Source: Tipula vernalis
Lineage: Eukaryota; Arthropoda; Insecta; Diptera; Tipulidae
NCBI GenBank assembly: GCA_958295665.1
Contig: OY282558.1
Coordinates: forward strand, 60,872,789 to 60,936,788
DNA: 64,000 bases
Reading direction: 5' to 3'
Below are positions 54,032-64,000 of the stretch, in pieces. The notes under the pieces are model-generated. The model was not told where the DNA came from and made no database searches. It saw only the letters and a list, made by a program, of their open reading frames with translations. The position numbers and the translations under genes are program-made. Numbering within the stretch: the first letter of the stretch is position 1; each line of letters opens with the position of its first letter.

Positions 54032-56973
54032 AAGTAGTATTTAAGGTGTGATTTTGACTTTAAAACTTTAAATTAAAATTTACTAAAAATTAAAAAATCA
54101 TCAACAACAAAGAACTTGGAATGACCGTCGATTTTGAATAGTAGATACACTTATAAGAACTTATGGTTCCAGGCGCCGACTTGTTTTAATCCGAAGAAAT
54201 GCTTTATTTAGCTTACAAACTTTTACAGTTTCATACCCATTTGTTTAATACTCATATTGTCATAAAGGGACAATGACAACAGGCAATGAATTGAGCTGTG
54301 CTTGACCATTGATACCTACGTTTTCTCATAAACCAGAACTTACATTGAGAACAATCTTTAATTTGGTTTTACACACCCACTTTGATTAATCAATCTTCTG
54401 TCACTGCGATTCAATACCTCCTCAACACTAAGTGGATCATTCGTTGACAATTCAAATAAACGAAATTATCTTTCCTGTTTAAGTTTGGTGTCCTTTCTGA
54501 ACGTTGATTTTCAGTATTCTTAATTATATCGTAATGATTGGAAAATAATAGCACTTCCTTAGAAGTTTCGGTACTCCGAAAGCAGACGAATGTATTTTAC
54601 GTAAGGCATTCTTCTTTGACTTCACTTTCAATACAACATGCTTTCATGGTAAACTTCCATTAATTTAAATTCTCATGTCACATTAACTTTTCTACTGGAA
54701 CACTACTAAACTATTCTACGATGCTAAATATCTGGTCTCATAACCTGAAGAATACAGATTTTAGATTTAGAAATAAAATACGTCTATTAATTACAATGAT
54801 TAAACCGGAACTACAATATATTTATTTGACATACTATAATGTTGTGCCAACTAAACAAACTTAAATTTAACATTAGGCCAACGAATCCAACCGCTTTAAC
54901 AAATGTCAAACCACAACACCTATCCACAACATTAACCCCCATACAAACTTCCTTAAACTACAAAGAACATTGTAATATTCAAAGTCGAGTCGAAAAGTTA
55001 CAAAACAAATATAAATTGAGCACAAACGAAAAATATGCCATTTTCAAATTTATAAACGAACGCGTATAACTATCATAATTACATCCTAAAAAATCTAACC
55101 TCAAGCCATGTCTATGTCTCATCCACATGGTAAACAAAATTTGTATGAAACAAAACCAGTTTTCTCATAAACAAAACAAAAAATAAAATTTAGCCTCTAA
55201 CCGTGCATCACTATAATATTTCATAATTCAAATGAACGTCCATTGTTTCAGTGTTCAACGCCAGATGACACTTTCGCTAACATATATAAACATGAACACA
55301 ACCTACGATAATTTTTTATAACCTAGCTTTTTCTTCCACATATATTTTTTAATATTCCTATTCTAAGCAACAAATTAACACTTACATTTAAGTTTACAAC
55401 AAAAAAAAAAAAAAAAAAAATTACAAAAACCGGTCAACCTCACTGATAGACCTGTTTCCTAGCCAAAACGTCTAACGCAGTAAATTGACAACTGAAGCCG
55501 TAGGCCATACATAAACATTGATATCTGGTTTCTGTGTTTTTTGGCAAAAAATACTCTAGATTATTACAGTAAATTTAACATTAGAAACGATTTGATGACT
55601 CTTTCACAAATAATAATTCCTATATTTAATTAGCCTGCGGAAAATGAAACGGGTCTGTACATTGCGTCAGAAATTTATCGGTAGCCCACATAAATGTTTG
55701 TTTTATAAGCGCATATACATGCGACAATTTCTGCAGTCCGTTTAACCCAATTTACGAATTTTGTTTTTCGTATTTGGATTGTTGTATAGTTTTGTACATA
55801 AAACAATTAATACAAGTTCAACGGTTAATATCATAAATATTTCAAATTTTACAAACATTGACCAATTTTCATCTCTACTTCGAGTGATGAAAATGAACTA
55901 TAACTAAAGAGAATTTCAATGTGACAAGCAATTGAGGTCAGATTACTTGAATATTGTGAAGTTAGTCAAAATTGGTTTTATATCTTTATTTACTATTTAT
56001 TTCGCTTGAGATAGTTTCTCCTGAAATTAGATTGGAATTATATTTGTTTTTAGTAGTTGATAGTGTTTTGAATCTTAACCCAACTTATACACTGGAATTG
56101 GATTTTAATACCGTCAACTCAATAATAAATGGCTTGTTTGTTGTATTTTGGCAAACAAACTACCCGTTAATTATGTTATACACTTGGACTTTTAGGTCCT
56201 CCAATGTGTAGATAACAAAAATGTGGAATCTCTAGCGAGTAGAAATCATTTAAGACGAATACTGTTAAAGTTAGCCGAAAGTTACCAGGCGAAAGTAAAG
56301 ATAGTGCAGAACCCTGTTAATGTCAGCCAAAAGTTAAAAAATCGGTAATACAGATTATGTTTTCCCAGCCGAAAATAAAAAAATTAAGTCTTAATGTTTA
56401 GCCAAAAATTACTGTAGATAGCCATGATATAAATATGATGAGGTATGTTTGACAGCTGAAAGCACGTGGAGCGTGACCTCATTCTGTTTTAGACAAAATC
56501 AACGTTACGAAATATATAACTCGAAGTGACGTCAGAAAAAGGAAATATGGCAACAGGTCGATTGGTTGGAACATACCTCTGTAAATTTTTATATCATGGG
56601 TGGATAGCATTGAAAACTTTTGTCAATATTTTTAGGTGGCAAAACCTGCCTCCAGTTCCTCGTGGAAAATTGTGGAAAAATTGCGAAACCGAAAAAAATA
56701 TTTAAAATTGGTATAAAATCAGCCTCTAGAGTGTTATGTCTGGAGATGGGTTGTATTGATATGATTTATCAATAGCTATTGCAGTAAAAAATTTCACTTC
56801 AAATTTTCCGTGGAAAATCTGAAAAAATTTTATTTGCCAAAAATCATTAGAAACTGTATAAAATCAGCCTCTGACAAAATGCAAGTGGCCAGAGATTCGT
56901 TCTCCGTCCCTAGAATCGATAAATTGTGGTCACGCATCAAACTAGAAGCTAAATTGTAGCTGGTAAAAAGTTC
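54032..56973. other. Non-coding, with one local duplication
   Basis: AT-rich sequence. The 76-codon + frame at 54839-55069 has no recognised product. Near the right end, GTATAAAATCAGCCTCT appears at about 56709 and 56859 within a roughly 100-150-base imperfect duplication that also repeats CGTGGAAAAT. A 20-plus A run is at about 55400. No gene named. Confidence 0.4.
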
Positions 56974-57638
56974 TCACATGTAATATTTCGACCAATATAC
57001 CACGAAAAAGAGTACAGCATAACCTTTAATAACACGTTTGTACTCCTTGGTTATATGGAAACAAGGTTTAAGCCGGTCGATGCTTACGTTGACCTGCCTG
57101 TTGTTAAATTCAATCATGAAATTTTTGTCACCGCGCTTAATTACACGATGCGGACCAGTATACGGAGGTTGCAATGATTTCCGAACTACATCCGTGCGTA
57201 AGAACACGTGAGTACAAGTTTTAAATTCTTGACTCACGAATGTTTTTTCAACGTAATGTCGAGATGCTGGTGTTGGTTTTAACTCAGAGAAATGCCCTTT
57301 TAACTATTTCACAAAATCGCTTTGCGGAACCATATTGTTATCCAGGAATTGTCCTGGCAATCGAATTGTTATTCCGTAAACAAGTTCAGCACATGAAGCT
57401 TGTAATTCATCACTAAATACGATCGTAGCCCTAACATGACTGTTGGAAGAATGCTGGTCCAGTCGGCTCGCTCGTGGCACATAATCGCGGCCTTGAGAGT
57501 GCGGTGCCATCTCCCAACCATGCCGTTGCACTTAGGATTATAAGCCGTAGTTCGAATTCGTTTGAAACCTAGTAATTTAGATAACTCGTTGAAAAGTTCG
57601 GATTCGAACCGAGTTCCTTGATCTGTAAGAATGTACAC
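56974..57638 (-). pseudogene. Gypsy G integrase remnants
   Basis: 57369-57638: ILTDQGTRFESELFNEL (second Asp) and AYNPKCNGMVGRWHRTLKAA, where the catalytic Glu position reads Gly (MVGRW). 56974-57237: the C-terminal segment QPPYTGPHRVIKRGDKNF and VNVSIDRLKPC, which matches the usual end of such integrases. The frames are separated by stops. The Glu change alone would abolish integration. Confidence 0.75.
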
Positions 57639-57824
57639 TGGAACGCCAAAACGGGATATTCATGTAGAATAAACAGCGAACGCTACAGTGGCAGCCGATA
57701 TGTCCGGTACAGGAACCGCTTCAGGCCAACGCGTGAAACGATCAATTAACGCAATATCGTTGATTATCAGAAATCGGTAAAGGGCCAATGTTGTCCAGAT
57801 GTATCTCTGCAAAACGTTGCGAAG

Positions 57825-58427
57825 CTAATGTGAAGTTGGGGACTTGGTGTGCTTTGAAACTTTCGACTTTTGGCAGTGAACACATCGTTGAGTGAAAACT
57901 TTCGAATCCTTTCGTAACGAGGGCCAGATAACATTTTTAGTTATAATATTGGTTGTGGCTTGGATTCCGGGGTGCGAAAGGTTGTGAAATGATTCGAAAA
58001 TTTGTTTCCGGAAGTTTAACGGAATTAATGGACGCGGTATGTTGTTACTATGCAAGAGTTCTCGCAATTTTGCATCGTTGGTTTGTGCTTCCGCGGTTAT
58101 TGTATAGTCAATGCTTTCAGGAATATAAATTTGATCTATACGAGATAATTTGTGGTCGGTGAACAGAGTGAAACTACGACCTTCGAGAAGATGCCAAAAG
58201 TGCTTAATGCTACAGTAGGCTGCAAGCAGCTCTCTATCATAAGCGCTGTAACGTTGTTGCGTCTCGCTAAGACGCACCGAGAAGAAACTGAGCGGTTGCC
58301 ATGTATTCGAGACAAACTGCTGTACCACTGCTCCGATTGCGTGATCGGATGCGTCTACCATAACTGCTAAACGAGCGTCAGGGATTGGTGTGCGAGTAGT
58401 GTCGCTTGACATAGTTTCTCCTTGCAA
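57825..58427 (-). pseudogene. Gypsy G RNase H and integrase zinc domain
   Basis: RNase H motifs VMVDASDHAIGAVVQQ, YSAYDRELLAAYCSIKHF and FTDHKLS, then IFESFHNLSHPGIQAT and CVHCQKSKV for the integrase zinc His and Cys pairs. The region between RNase H and zinc domain looks shortened (TDHKLSRIDQIYIP), an internal deletion. Confidence 0.75.
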
Positions 58428-58570
58428 GTGTTAAAAGCGTCTATAGATGATGAAGTCCATTCGACTGGAGCTTTGCTGTTCTTCTTGTAACCTTTCAAGA
58501 AGTTATTAAGTACAGCTTGATCTTCAGCAGCGCTGGGAATAAAACGTCTGTAAAAATTAATCATTCCCAA
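58367..58570 (-). pseudogene. Gypsy G RT connection fragment
   Basis: MGMINFYRRFIPSAAEDQAV and WTSSSIDAFNTCKEKLCQAT, the typical connection region between RT and RNase H, in a frame shifted relative to the RT frame that ends at 58583. Confidence 0.7.
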
Positions 58571-58582
58571 GAATCGTTTCAG

Positions 58583-59797
58583 TTAATTAACCATTACAGG
58601 CCGTTCGAAGTTTTTAATGACGTGAACTTTGTCTGGAAGTGGAAGAATGCCTTGTTCGTTTATTAAGTGACCGAGGAATTTAATTTCGGGTAATAATGCA
58701 AAGACACATTTGTCGGAATTAATGATCAAACCATGTTCTGATAATTTTTGAAAAACGATCTTGAGGTGCTCGAGATGATCTTCGAAAGACTTGGATGCGA
58801 TCAGAATATCATCCAAGTAGACAAAACAAAACTTGAGGCCGAATAAAACAGAATGCATTAGTCTTTGAAAAGACTGTGCTGCATTCCTTAGCCCAAAAGT
58901 CATTTTGGTAAATTCAAAAAGACCAAAAGGTGTTGAAATTGCTGTCTTGGGGACATGTGATGGTTCGATCGGAATTTGATGATACGCTTGAACAAGGTCG
59001 ATAGTCGAGAAAACTGTACAACCCGCGAGTTGGTACGAAAAATCCAATAGATTCGGTATGGGATATCTGTCAGGAACTGTAACTCGGTTTAGCGAACGGT
59101 AATCACCGCATGGTCTCCAGTCTCCATTCTTTTTCAAAACAAGGTGAAGAGGACTTGCCCACGGACTTTTGCTAGGACGAAAAATACCTTGTGCTAACAT
59201 GTTATCGAACTCGGCTTTTGCGATAAGGAGTTTAACCGGTGCTAAACGACGCGTTTTCGCGAAAATTGGTTGTCCAGTTGTTTCTAACCGATGCGTGACG
59301 TTATGTTTTATAGCAGTGCTGCTTAATGAGCGACTCGTTATCGCAGGGAATTGTTTAAACAGATCGTGTACCTTTGATGGGACCGTTGTCTGATTAATAT
59401 ATGACAAGCCTTGCGTTGCCATACGTGTAATTAGACCCGTGACGGACAGTGAAATCACCGGATCTATGATCTTCCGTTTGCTAATGTCCACTATTATACC
59501 TGTATGTTTCAAAAAGACAGCGCCGAGTATAGGCGTCGAAACCTCTGTGATAACAAATTCCCAACGAAATTCGCGACGTAACCCAAAGTCTAATTTTAAC
59601 CATTTTTTACCATACGCTAACACCGGTGTGCCGTTGGCAGCGTATAAATTTATTGTAGATGTAGCTTTTACTGATTTGAAATTTTCAAAAGGAATGATAG
59701 ACAAGTCTGCACCGGTATCGATCAAAAACTTGAGATTATTTGTAGAATCGAATATGATAAGGCGACTGGAAGTGGTGTCATCATTGACTGTCGCCAA
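58583..59797 (-). CDS. Gypsy G protease and reverse transcriptase
   Basis: A 404-residue open frame. Protease: [17 protein letters not shown] with [80 protein letters not shown] and the catalytic [12 protein letters not shown], then [13 protein letters not shown]. It ends soon after the thumb, at the frameshift into the connection region. The RT active site is intact in this copy. Confidence 0.85.
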   Translation of the reverse strand: MATVNDDTTSSRLIIFDSTNNLKFLIDTGADLSIIPFENFKSVKATSTINLYAANGTPVLAYGKKWLKLDFGLRREFRWEFVITEVSTPILGAVFLKHTGIIVDISKRKIIDPVISLSVTGLITRMATQGLSYINQTTVPSKVHDLFKQFPAITSRSLSSTAIKHNVTHRLETTGQPIFAKTRRLAPVKLLIAKAEFDNMLAQGIFRPSKSPWASPLHLVLKKNGDWRPCGDYRSLNRVTVPDRYPIPNLLDFSYQLAGCTVFSTIDLVQAYHQIPIEPSHVPKTAISTPFGLFEFTKMTFGLRNAAQSFQRLMHSVLFGLKFCFVYLDDILIASKSFEDHLEHLKIVFQKLSEHGLIINSDKCVFALLPEIKFLGHLINEQGILPLPDKVHVIKNFERPVMVN

Positions 59798-59811
59798 CGT
59801 TTGATGACACT

Positions 59812-60863
59812 TTAAAAATTTTGATTTGAAAGAGATGAGCCTTTGGTATTACCATTATTGTTTGCAGACCGAAAAGTACATCCCTCGACGCATTTTTGAG
59901 CCTTATCGCCAAACTTGTAATGGTAATAACAAGTTGTATACTTGCTGTTAAGCCGACGTTTAGAACTAGACCGACTGCGTGTACCGTGCTGATTAGAACT
60001 CGCGGGCGAACGTGATCGTACATTAGCTGATTGACTATTGCTAGCCCCAATCAACTGTTTGACTTCGCCGATAATGCTGTTGCGAAAATGGTCCAATAAA
60101 CTCTCAATGTTCACCGTTTGTTTGGCTGCGTAGATTGTGGACTGCACTTGTGGAGAAATTTCATCGATTGCGTTAATTCGCGAGTGCGACATTGTCTCGT
60201 AAACCGCATCGGCTCGTTCAGCCAATGTAGATAGGTTGACGTCGTTTTCAAACGATGTGAGTACCATTTGGACCTGTTGCGGTAGGCGCGACATCCATAG
60301 TTGTTGGATCGTTTTATCAGCGAATCACTACCAGCGTTAAGTTTGAATTCGCTAAGAAGTTGTGACGGTTTTTAGTCACCAAGCGAAAGACCGTGTAAAA
60401 TGTTATTAATTTTCGCTTTTTTTGAATCGCTGAGGACACGAGTTACTTCGTCACGAAAAGTCGTATATGGATTGTCGCCTTTGCCACGTAAAATGAGATC
60501 CGCGAACGTATTGTGAAGACGCGGGTCGAGTGCGCTAAGAGCATGTGAATATTTTGTACCCTCAGTCGTAATACTTGACATTTGAAATAATTGTTCAAGA
60601 ATATTGAACCATACTGACGGGTTTTGTTGAAAGAGAGGCTGTGGTGTCTTGAAAGCTACACGTTTACTATGTGCATCAGCCGACTGTTTCAATTTCGAGA
60701 TTATGCTAGTACCTGGGTCGTTGTTGTCGGGCAATTTAGTATCGCCCGTTTGTGTCAAACGTGCCGTTTCGAGCAATATGCGTAATTGCTCAATGAGCTC
60801 GGCAGGATTTGGACCCGCTGAAACGCCCAGATCAGGCTCCGCTAGAGGAGGTGTATTTGGCAT
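59812..60863 (-). pseudogene. Gypsy G gag, split
   Basis: 60372-60863: gag N-terminus with FKTPQPLFQQNPSVWFNILE and ALDPRLHNTFADLIL. 59812-60294: MSRLPQQVQMVLTSFEND, a Ser/Arg-rich linker and the CHCC box CYYHYKFGDKAQKCVEGC. The two frames are separated by a stop and a shift near 60300-60370. The WF-x-x-LE and LPQQV patterns fit CsRn1-type gag. Confidence 0.75.
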
Positions 60864-61344
60864 TGTAATTCGTAAAATATTTTATTTAATTTGTACATTT
60901 TATGTACATATTTAAAAATTTTAGCTGCATAAAAATGTTTTATACGTGAAAAAACGATGTAGATAACAAAATATACGCGAGCGTGGTAGTAAAATTAGAA
61001 AAATACGAAAAAATAAAAATTCCGAAAATCGATACTAAAATTCAAATTGGCCGGGTAAAATGTCAATGCACGTAAAAAAAAATAGAGAAAGCTACTTACT
61101 ATTTTTATGCTAATAATGACCGTCCGCCACACAATGAATTGATGCTGCTGCTCGTCCAATTCGAAACCCTATCGTAGTTGTAACTGTGTAACTTGCCACG
61201 TGCCGAATTTAACCTCAAAATTTCCGAAACTTGTTTTAGATTTTAATTTGCTTTAAAATTTTAATGTTGAGTATTTATCTATGCCCGCTGTATTTAATTC
61301 ACGTCCGGATTTATTACGTAGGAACGTCGGAGTTACCACTTATG

Positions 61345-61960
61345 GTTGGTGATGCGAGGTGGAACACGCAGTAGCGTGGTGTACAATTTGGAGCGCTTCA
61401 CTGATTGTTGCTCCAACTTATTCCTCGTGTTTATGACCATATAATTTCTTTAAATCTGACTCCAATTGATTTTTGAGACGTTCCGGGATAGATATTGTTT
61501 AGCGTAGATTAATACGTGATACCTATATGCGAAATCGATGATGTATGCGTATAGATTCGCTTTTGATTCACAGCGATCGACCGAATATACACCAAAATTA
61601 AATGAATCGCATGTGCCACAATGTGTGTGGACGAAAACAGAGTTTGATACAATGCTTTTTTCGATTTGCGAACATAAGAATTATTTAAGTTTTACAAGGT
61701 TTATTTATTTTAAAACAACAACTTCGTTTACAAGTTAGTTATTACAAAAAAATGATAATTTTATATTTTTATACAACACTAGAATGACTACCAAAAAAAA
61801 TGGCGTCGGATTTTTTTTGTGTTAGCAAGGAAAAGTATTCTTTTGTAATGATTATTTTTTTATCAACCAAGATAACATCGAATACGTGTTACCCGATAAG
61901 TAGTTTTTTCTATATTTTTTAACATTGACTATTTCCCAACAAACAACGATTTGTAATTCC
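61345..61960. other. Possible 5' LTR remnant of Gypsy G and non-coding DNA
   Basis: The sequence right of the primer-binding site should be the 5' LTR, but with no second copy the end cannot be set. A + frame at 61538-61738 has no recognised motif. Nothing else seen. Confidence 0.3.
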
Positions 61961-61979
61961 GTACACTACAGTTACTTTC

Positions 61980-62489
61980 TCTTTGTGAGGTTGGAGCCAT
62001 TCGAGTGTAGATTTCTCCTTTCAATGGATACGATATAGTGGAGTCGCAAATGGTAGGTTTTAACTCCATATCTGGCCGATTTTGTCTAATGTACCGCGTG
62101 AAATTGTACCGCCTCGATAAGAAAGTAGCTGTTCATCGACCGTAATGTTTGCCCCAGCTACAAAACACTCTCGAAGGTTTAGATTCAAAGCCACATATCA
62201 CAAATAACAGCTGCTTTGTCAGCCAATAACTCCCATTATCAAATCTGATATATCGCTGAACACCCATCGTACCGCGATAAAGGGGGTGAGAAATAGATAT
62301 CCACAAACGTAGTATATGTTCGTTCTTTAATCGGACGGACATTGGCAATATTATAATGCCGAGATATCGAGCATTTATATGTCTGGTAATTTTGAGTTGT
62401 ATAATGTCACAAATTTCCTCACGTATAAATACATAGTTTGAATGATGCTTAGACTCTACGTCACTTTCCGTCTCGAAAACTTCGTCCAT
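61980..62489 (-). pseudogene. piggyBac transposase relic
   Basis: The minus-strand frame starts MDEVFETESDVESKHHSN, an acidic N-terminus, and contains MSVRLKNEHILRLW then HPLYRGTMGVQRYIRFDN, close to the piggyBac pattern before the catalytic domain. A further stretch in another frame reads ANITVDEQLLSYRGG, the VDEQ-x-x-x-x-RG motif that holds the first catalytic Asp of piggyBac enzymes, followed in a third frame by PTICDSTISYPL. Intervening stops and shifts, and the loss of the second half of the enzyme, make it inactive. Ends were not found. Confidence 0.65.
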
Positions 62490-62843
62490 TTTACTTCTTA
62501 TCTACCCCGTACTTCGTAAGATAATTTCTACCACGCTTATGAAAATGACCACTCGTCTGCCATTTTTATTTTTAAAAATATATCGCAAATGTATCACGTT
62601 TATTATTCTCGTATTTTTTTAACGGGAACTAACCGCAATTTATTAAAATTTAACGTTGCAATTAAATTATTTTGTTGTAACGTATTACGACTGACAGAAT
62701 CTCACAATACTAGTATACTAAACAATGCATTTGGAAAAGATAAATGCAAAATACTCGGATTATTTATTTCACTCGTATTTCTAATTTTTCCGTTATGTTT
62801 TATTGTATTTTACATTCCTTTTATTAAAATCAAACACCAACAC
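62490..62843. other. Non-coding spacer
   Basis: About 350 bases with an 85-codon + frame (62589-62846) lacking any recognisable motif. No gene named. Confidence 0.4.
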
Positions 62844-64000
62844 TGAGATTATTTTAGATTTTATTACTTTTATTTCAAGTTACATGTTTTATTTACCAGA
62901 GCAATGCCGGAAGTGACACTATGTTATATCCATATGTATATATTTTATGTAGAGGGAGGAGTGTTACCAGAGTAACTAATATTTCCTTGATTACCCGATG
63001 TAATCTACTATAATCATAACAGTCGTCCCTTTCATTATTTTGTTTTAGCATTTTGGATTTATTTAACTAATTTCTTGAAAACTCAAACATAGGTTCAATT
63101 GGTGATTGATTTGTGGTTTCAGTTTCATTGAAATCTGGTAAAATACGATTTTTGAGTTCTGTCGGATTATCACTACCCCGTTTTAAATTTTGCGAATAAT
63201 TTGATGAGCCCTCCATAATTCAGGTCATTCAGTGGTAATTGATCTTCTTCATCCATCACTTTATTTCCTATTCCTTTTACTTGATCCGAATGTCTTTTTC
63301 AATTTTTTCCATTGTCTAATTTTATTTGATAATGTAATTTTCCTTCTTGTCTCTCTACATTTCCGAACTTCCATTTCGTTTTGCCAAAGTAATTCCTAGC
63401 GGCTACTCTATCACTTTTTTTATATATTACGATATTAGTTGTATTTTTTAAATTCTGATCTGATGTCATTAATGAAAATCTTGACCGCATAGGATAGTTG
63501 AAACCTATATCCAGCTGGAGAAATATGCGTTACTGGATGTGGTGTAATACGGTAATGTGTTAATATTTGAATTAAATTAAATTGAAGGTCTTTTTTATTT
63601 GGATTTAATGATCTTATTTTGTTTTTTAACGTTTGTACGTATCTTTTAACGTGTCCGTTTGTTGCGGGATGATATGGTGCTTTTCTCTTGTGAATAATTC
63701 CATTTGCCTCCATGAAATGTTTAAATTTAGGATTTACAAATTGAGAACCATTATCACTGCAAATTACCTTCAGTAAACCAAATGTAGCGAAAATATTTCT
63801 AAGTATTTCAATGGTGTTTTCCGTATTTATTTGTTTTAATATATGTATTTCAGGCCATTTTGAATATGCGTCTATGCATAAAAAGAAATACACCCCGTAA
63901 AATGGTCCTTCGAAATCTATGTGCAACCGTTCAAAAGCTTGTGTTGGATATTCCCAATGATGTTTTCTGGAAACTGATACTGGATTGCTTTTATTTTTGC
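62844..64000 (-). mobile_element. 3' half of Gypsy element H (Mag-like), cut by window edge
   Basis: On the minus strand, integrase runs in from the right edge, followed by an integrase tail and a probable 3' LTR (62844-63021, tentative). AAAGGGACGAC, a purine-rich tract, is directly followed at 63021 by TGTTATGATTATAG, the expected LTR start; AATAAA occurs inside. The left LTR end is a guess from TG...CA symmetry. The tail before the LTR reads PMFEFSRN then stop. Confidence 0.7.
63299..64000 (-). pseudogene. Gypsy H integrase, partial
   Basis: The frame is open from the edge to 63435: core Asp in HIDFEGPFYG, Asp in ICSDNGSQF and Glu position in PATNGHVKRYVQTL, where the usual Glu reads Lys (VKR), so catalysis is lost or this is a sequence error. 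After a shift near 63487 the C-terminal part (NYFGKTKWKFGN, GKLHYQIKLDNG) continues to 63299. The APYHPATNG block is typical of Mag-type Gypsy integrases. Confidence 0.75.

Larger units (their letters stand above)
56974..61338 (-). mobile_element. Gypsy element G, CsRn1-like, decayed
   Basis: Minus-strand order gag, protease-RT, RNase H, integrase, spread over at least seven frames. The gag Cys/His box CYYHYKFGDKAQKCVEGC fits the CHCC box described for the CsRn1 group of Gypsy elements. Upstream of gag, TGGTAACTCCGACGT (61324-61338, minus strand) resembles a tryptophan tRNA primer-binding site, also typical of that group, at two changed bases. No LTR pair could be matched; the 5' LTR presumably begins just right of 61338. 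Inactive by frameshifts. Confidence 0.75.

Overview
The window looks like a stretch of insect nuclear genome, most likely from a fly (Diptera). It is very AT-rich, has long A/T homopolymers and TATG/TG microsatellites, and carries Ty3/Gypsy, BEL/Pao, Jockey-like and RNase-H-bearing LINEs plus pogo, piggyBac and TTAA-target DNA transposons. One host coding region is recognisable: the long last exon (18560-20500, + strand) of a nuclear-type protein rich in Asn, Ser, His and Thr with a C-terminal coiled coil. It opens directly at a splice acceptor and is followed by an extremely A/T-rich 3' UTR. Its other exons lie outside the window or were not recognised.

Layout. 1-330: BEL/Pao gag remnant running off the left edge. 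331-8300: non-coding, with a ~160-bp tandem array at about 5.0-6.1 kb. 8.3-10.7 kb: an old dispersed repeat with a decayed pogo/Tigger element (8950-10408) inside it. 10.7-11.3 kb: G-skewed degenerate repeats. 13013-15898: a 2.9-kb DNA transposon with 58-bp terminal inverted repeats and TTAA target duplications, carrying an unusual, frameshifted Cys-rich protein. 16-18.5 kb: probably intron of the host gene. 18560-22200: host exon and 3' UTR. From 22.8 kb to the right edge the DNA is almost entirely transposon-derived: Gypsy A (22852-27209, 91-bp LTRs), Jockey-like LINE D (about 28.2-32.1 kb), a TIR element (33653-40204) split by young Gypsy B (34777-39464), a long foldback hairpin (41053-41734), truncated Gypsy E (to about 45.43 kb) split by a LINE fragment (44305-44877), two Gypsy relics (45.4-46.2 and 47.9-48.5 kb), young Gypsy C (49244-54027), CsRn1-like Gypsy G (about 56.97-61.34 kb), a piggyBac relic (about 62.0-62.5 kb) and the 3' half of Gypsy H (62844-edge).

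Every LTR element or relic, and LINE D, lies on the minus strand, antisense to the host exon; the only plus-strand retroelement is the nested LINE fragment. This one-sided, nested, Gypsy-rich block downstream of a plus-strand gene is the main system-level observation: it is the layout expected of a uni-strand piRNA cluster, though that is only inference here. Elements B and C have nearly identical LTRs and clear target duplications, so they are recent, yet their pol frames carry single-base shifts, some in other elements falling in homopolymers. That points to either very rapid decay or assembly errors. No env-like gene was recognised in any element. No rRNA, tRNA or CRISPR was found.
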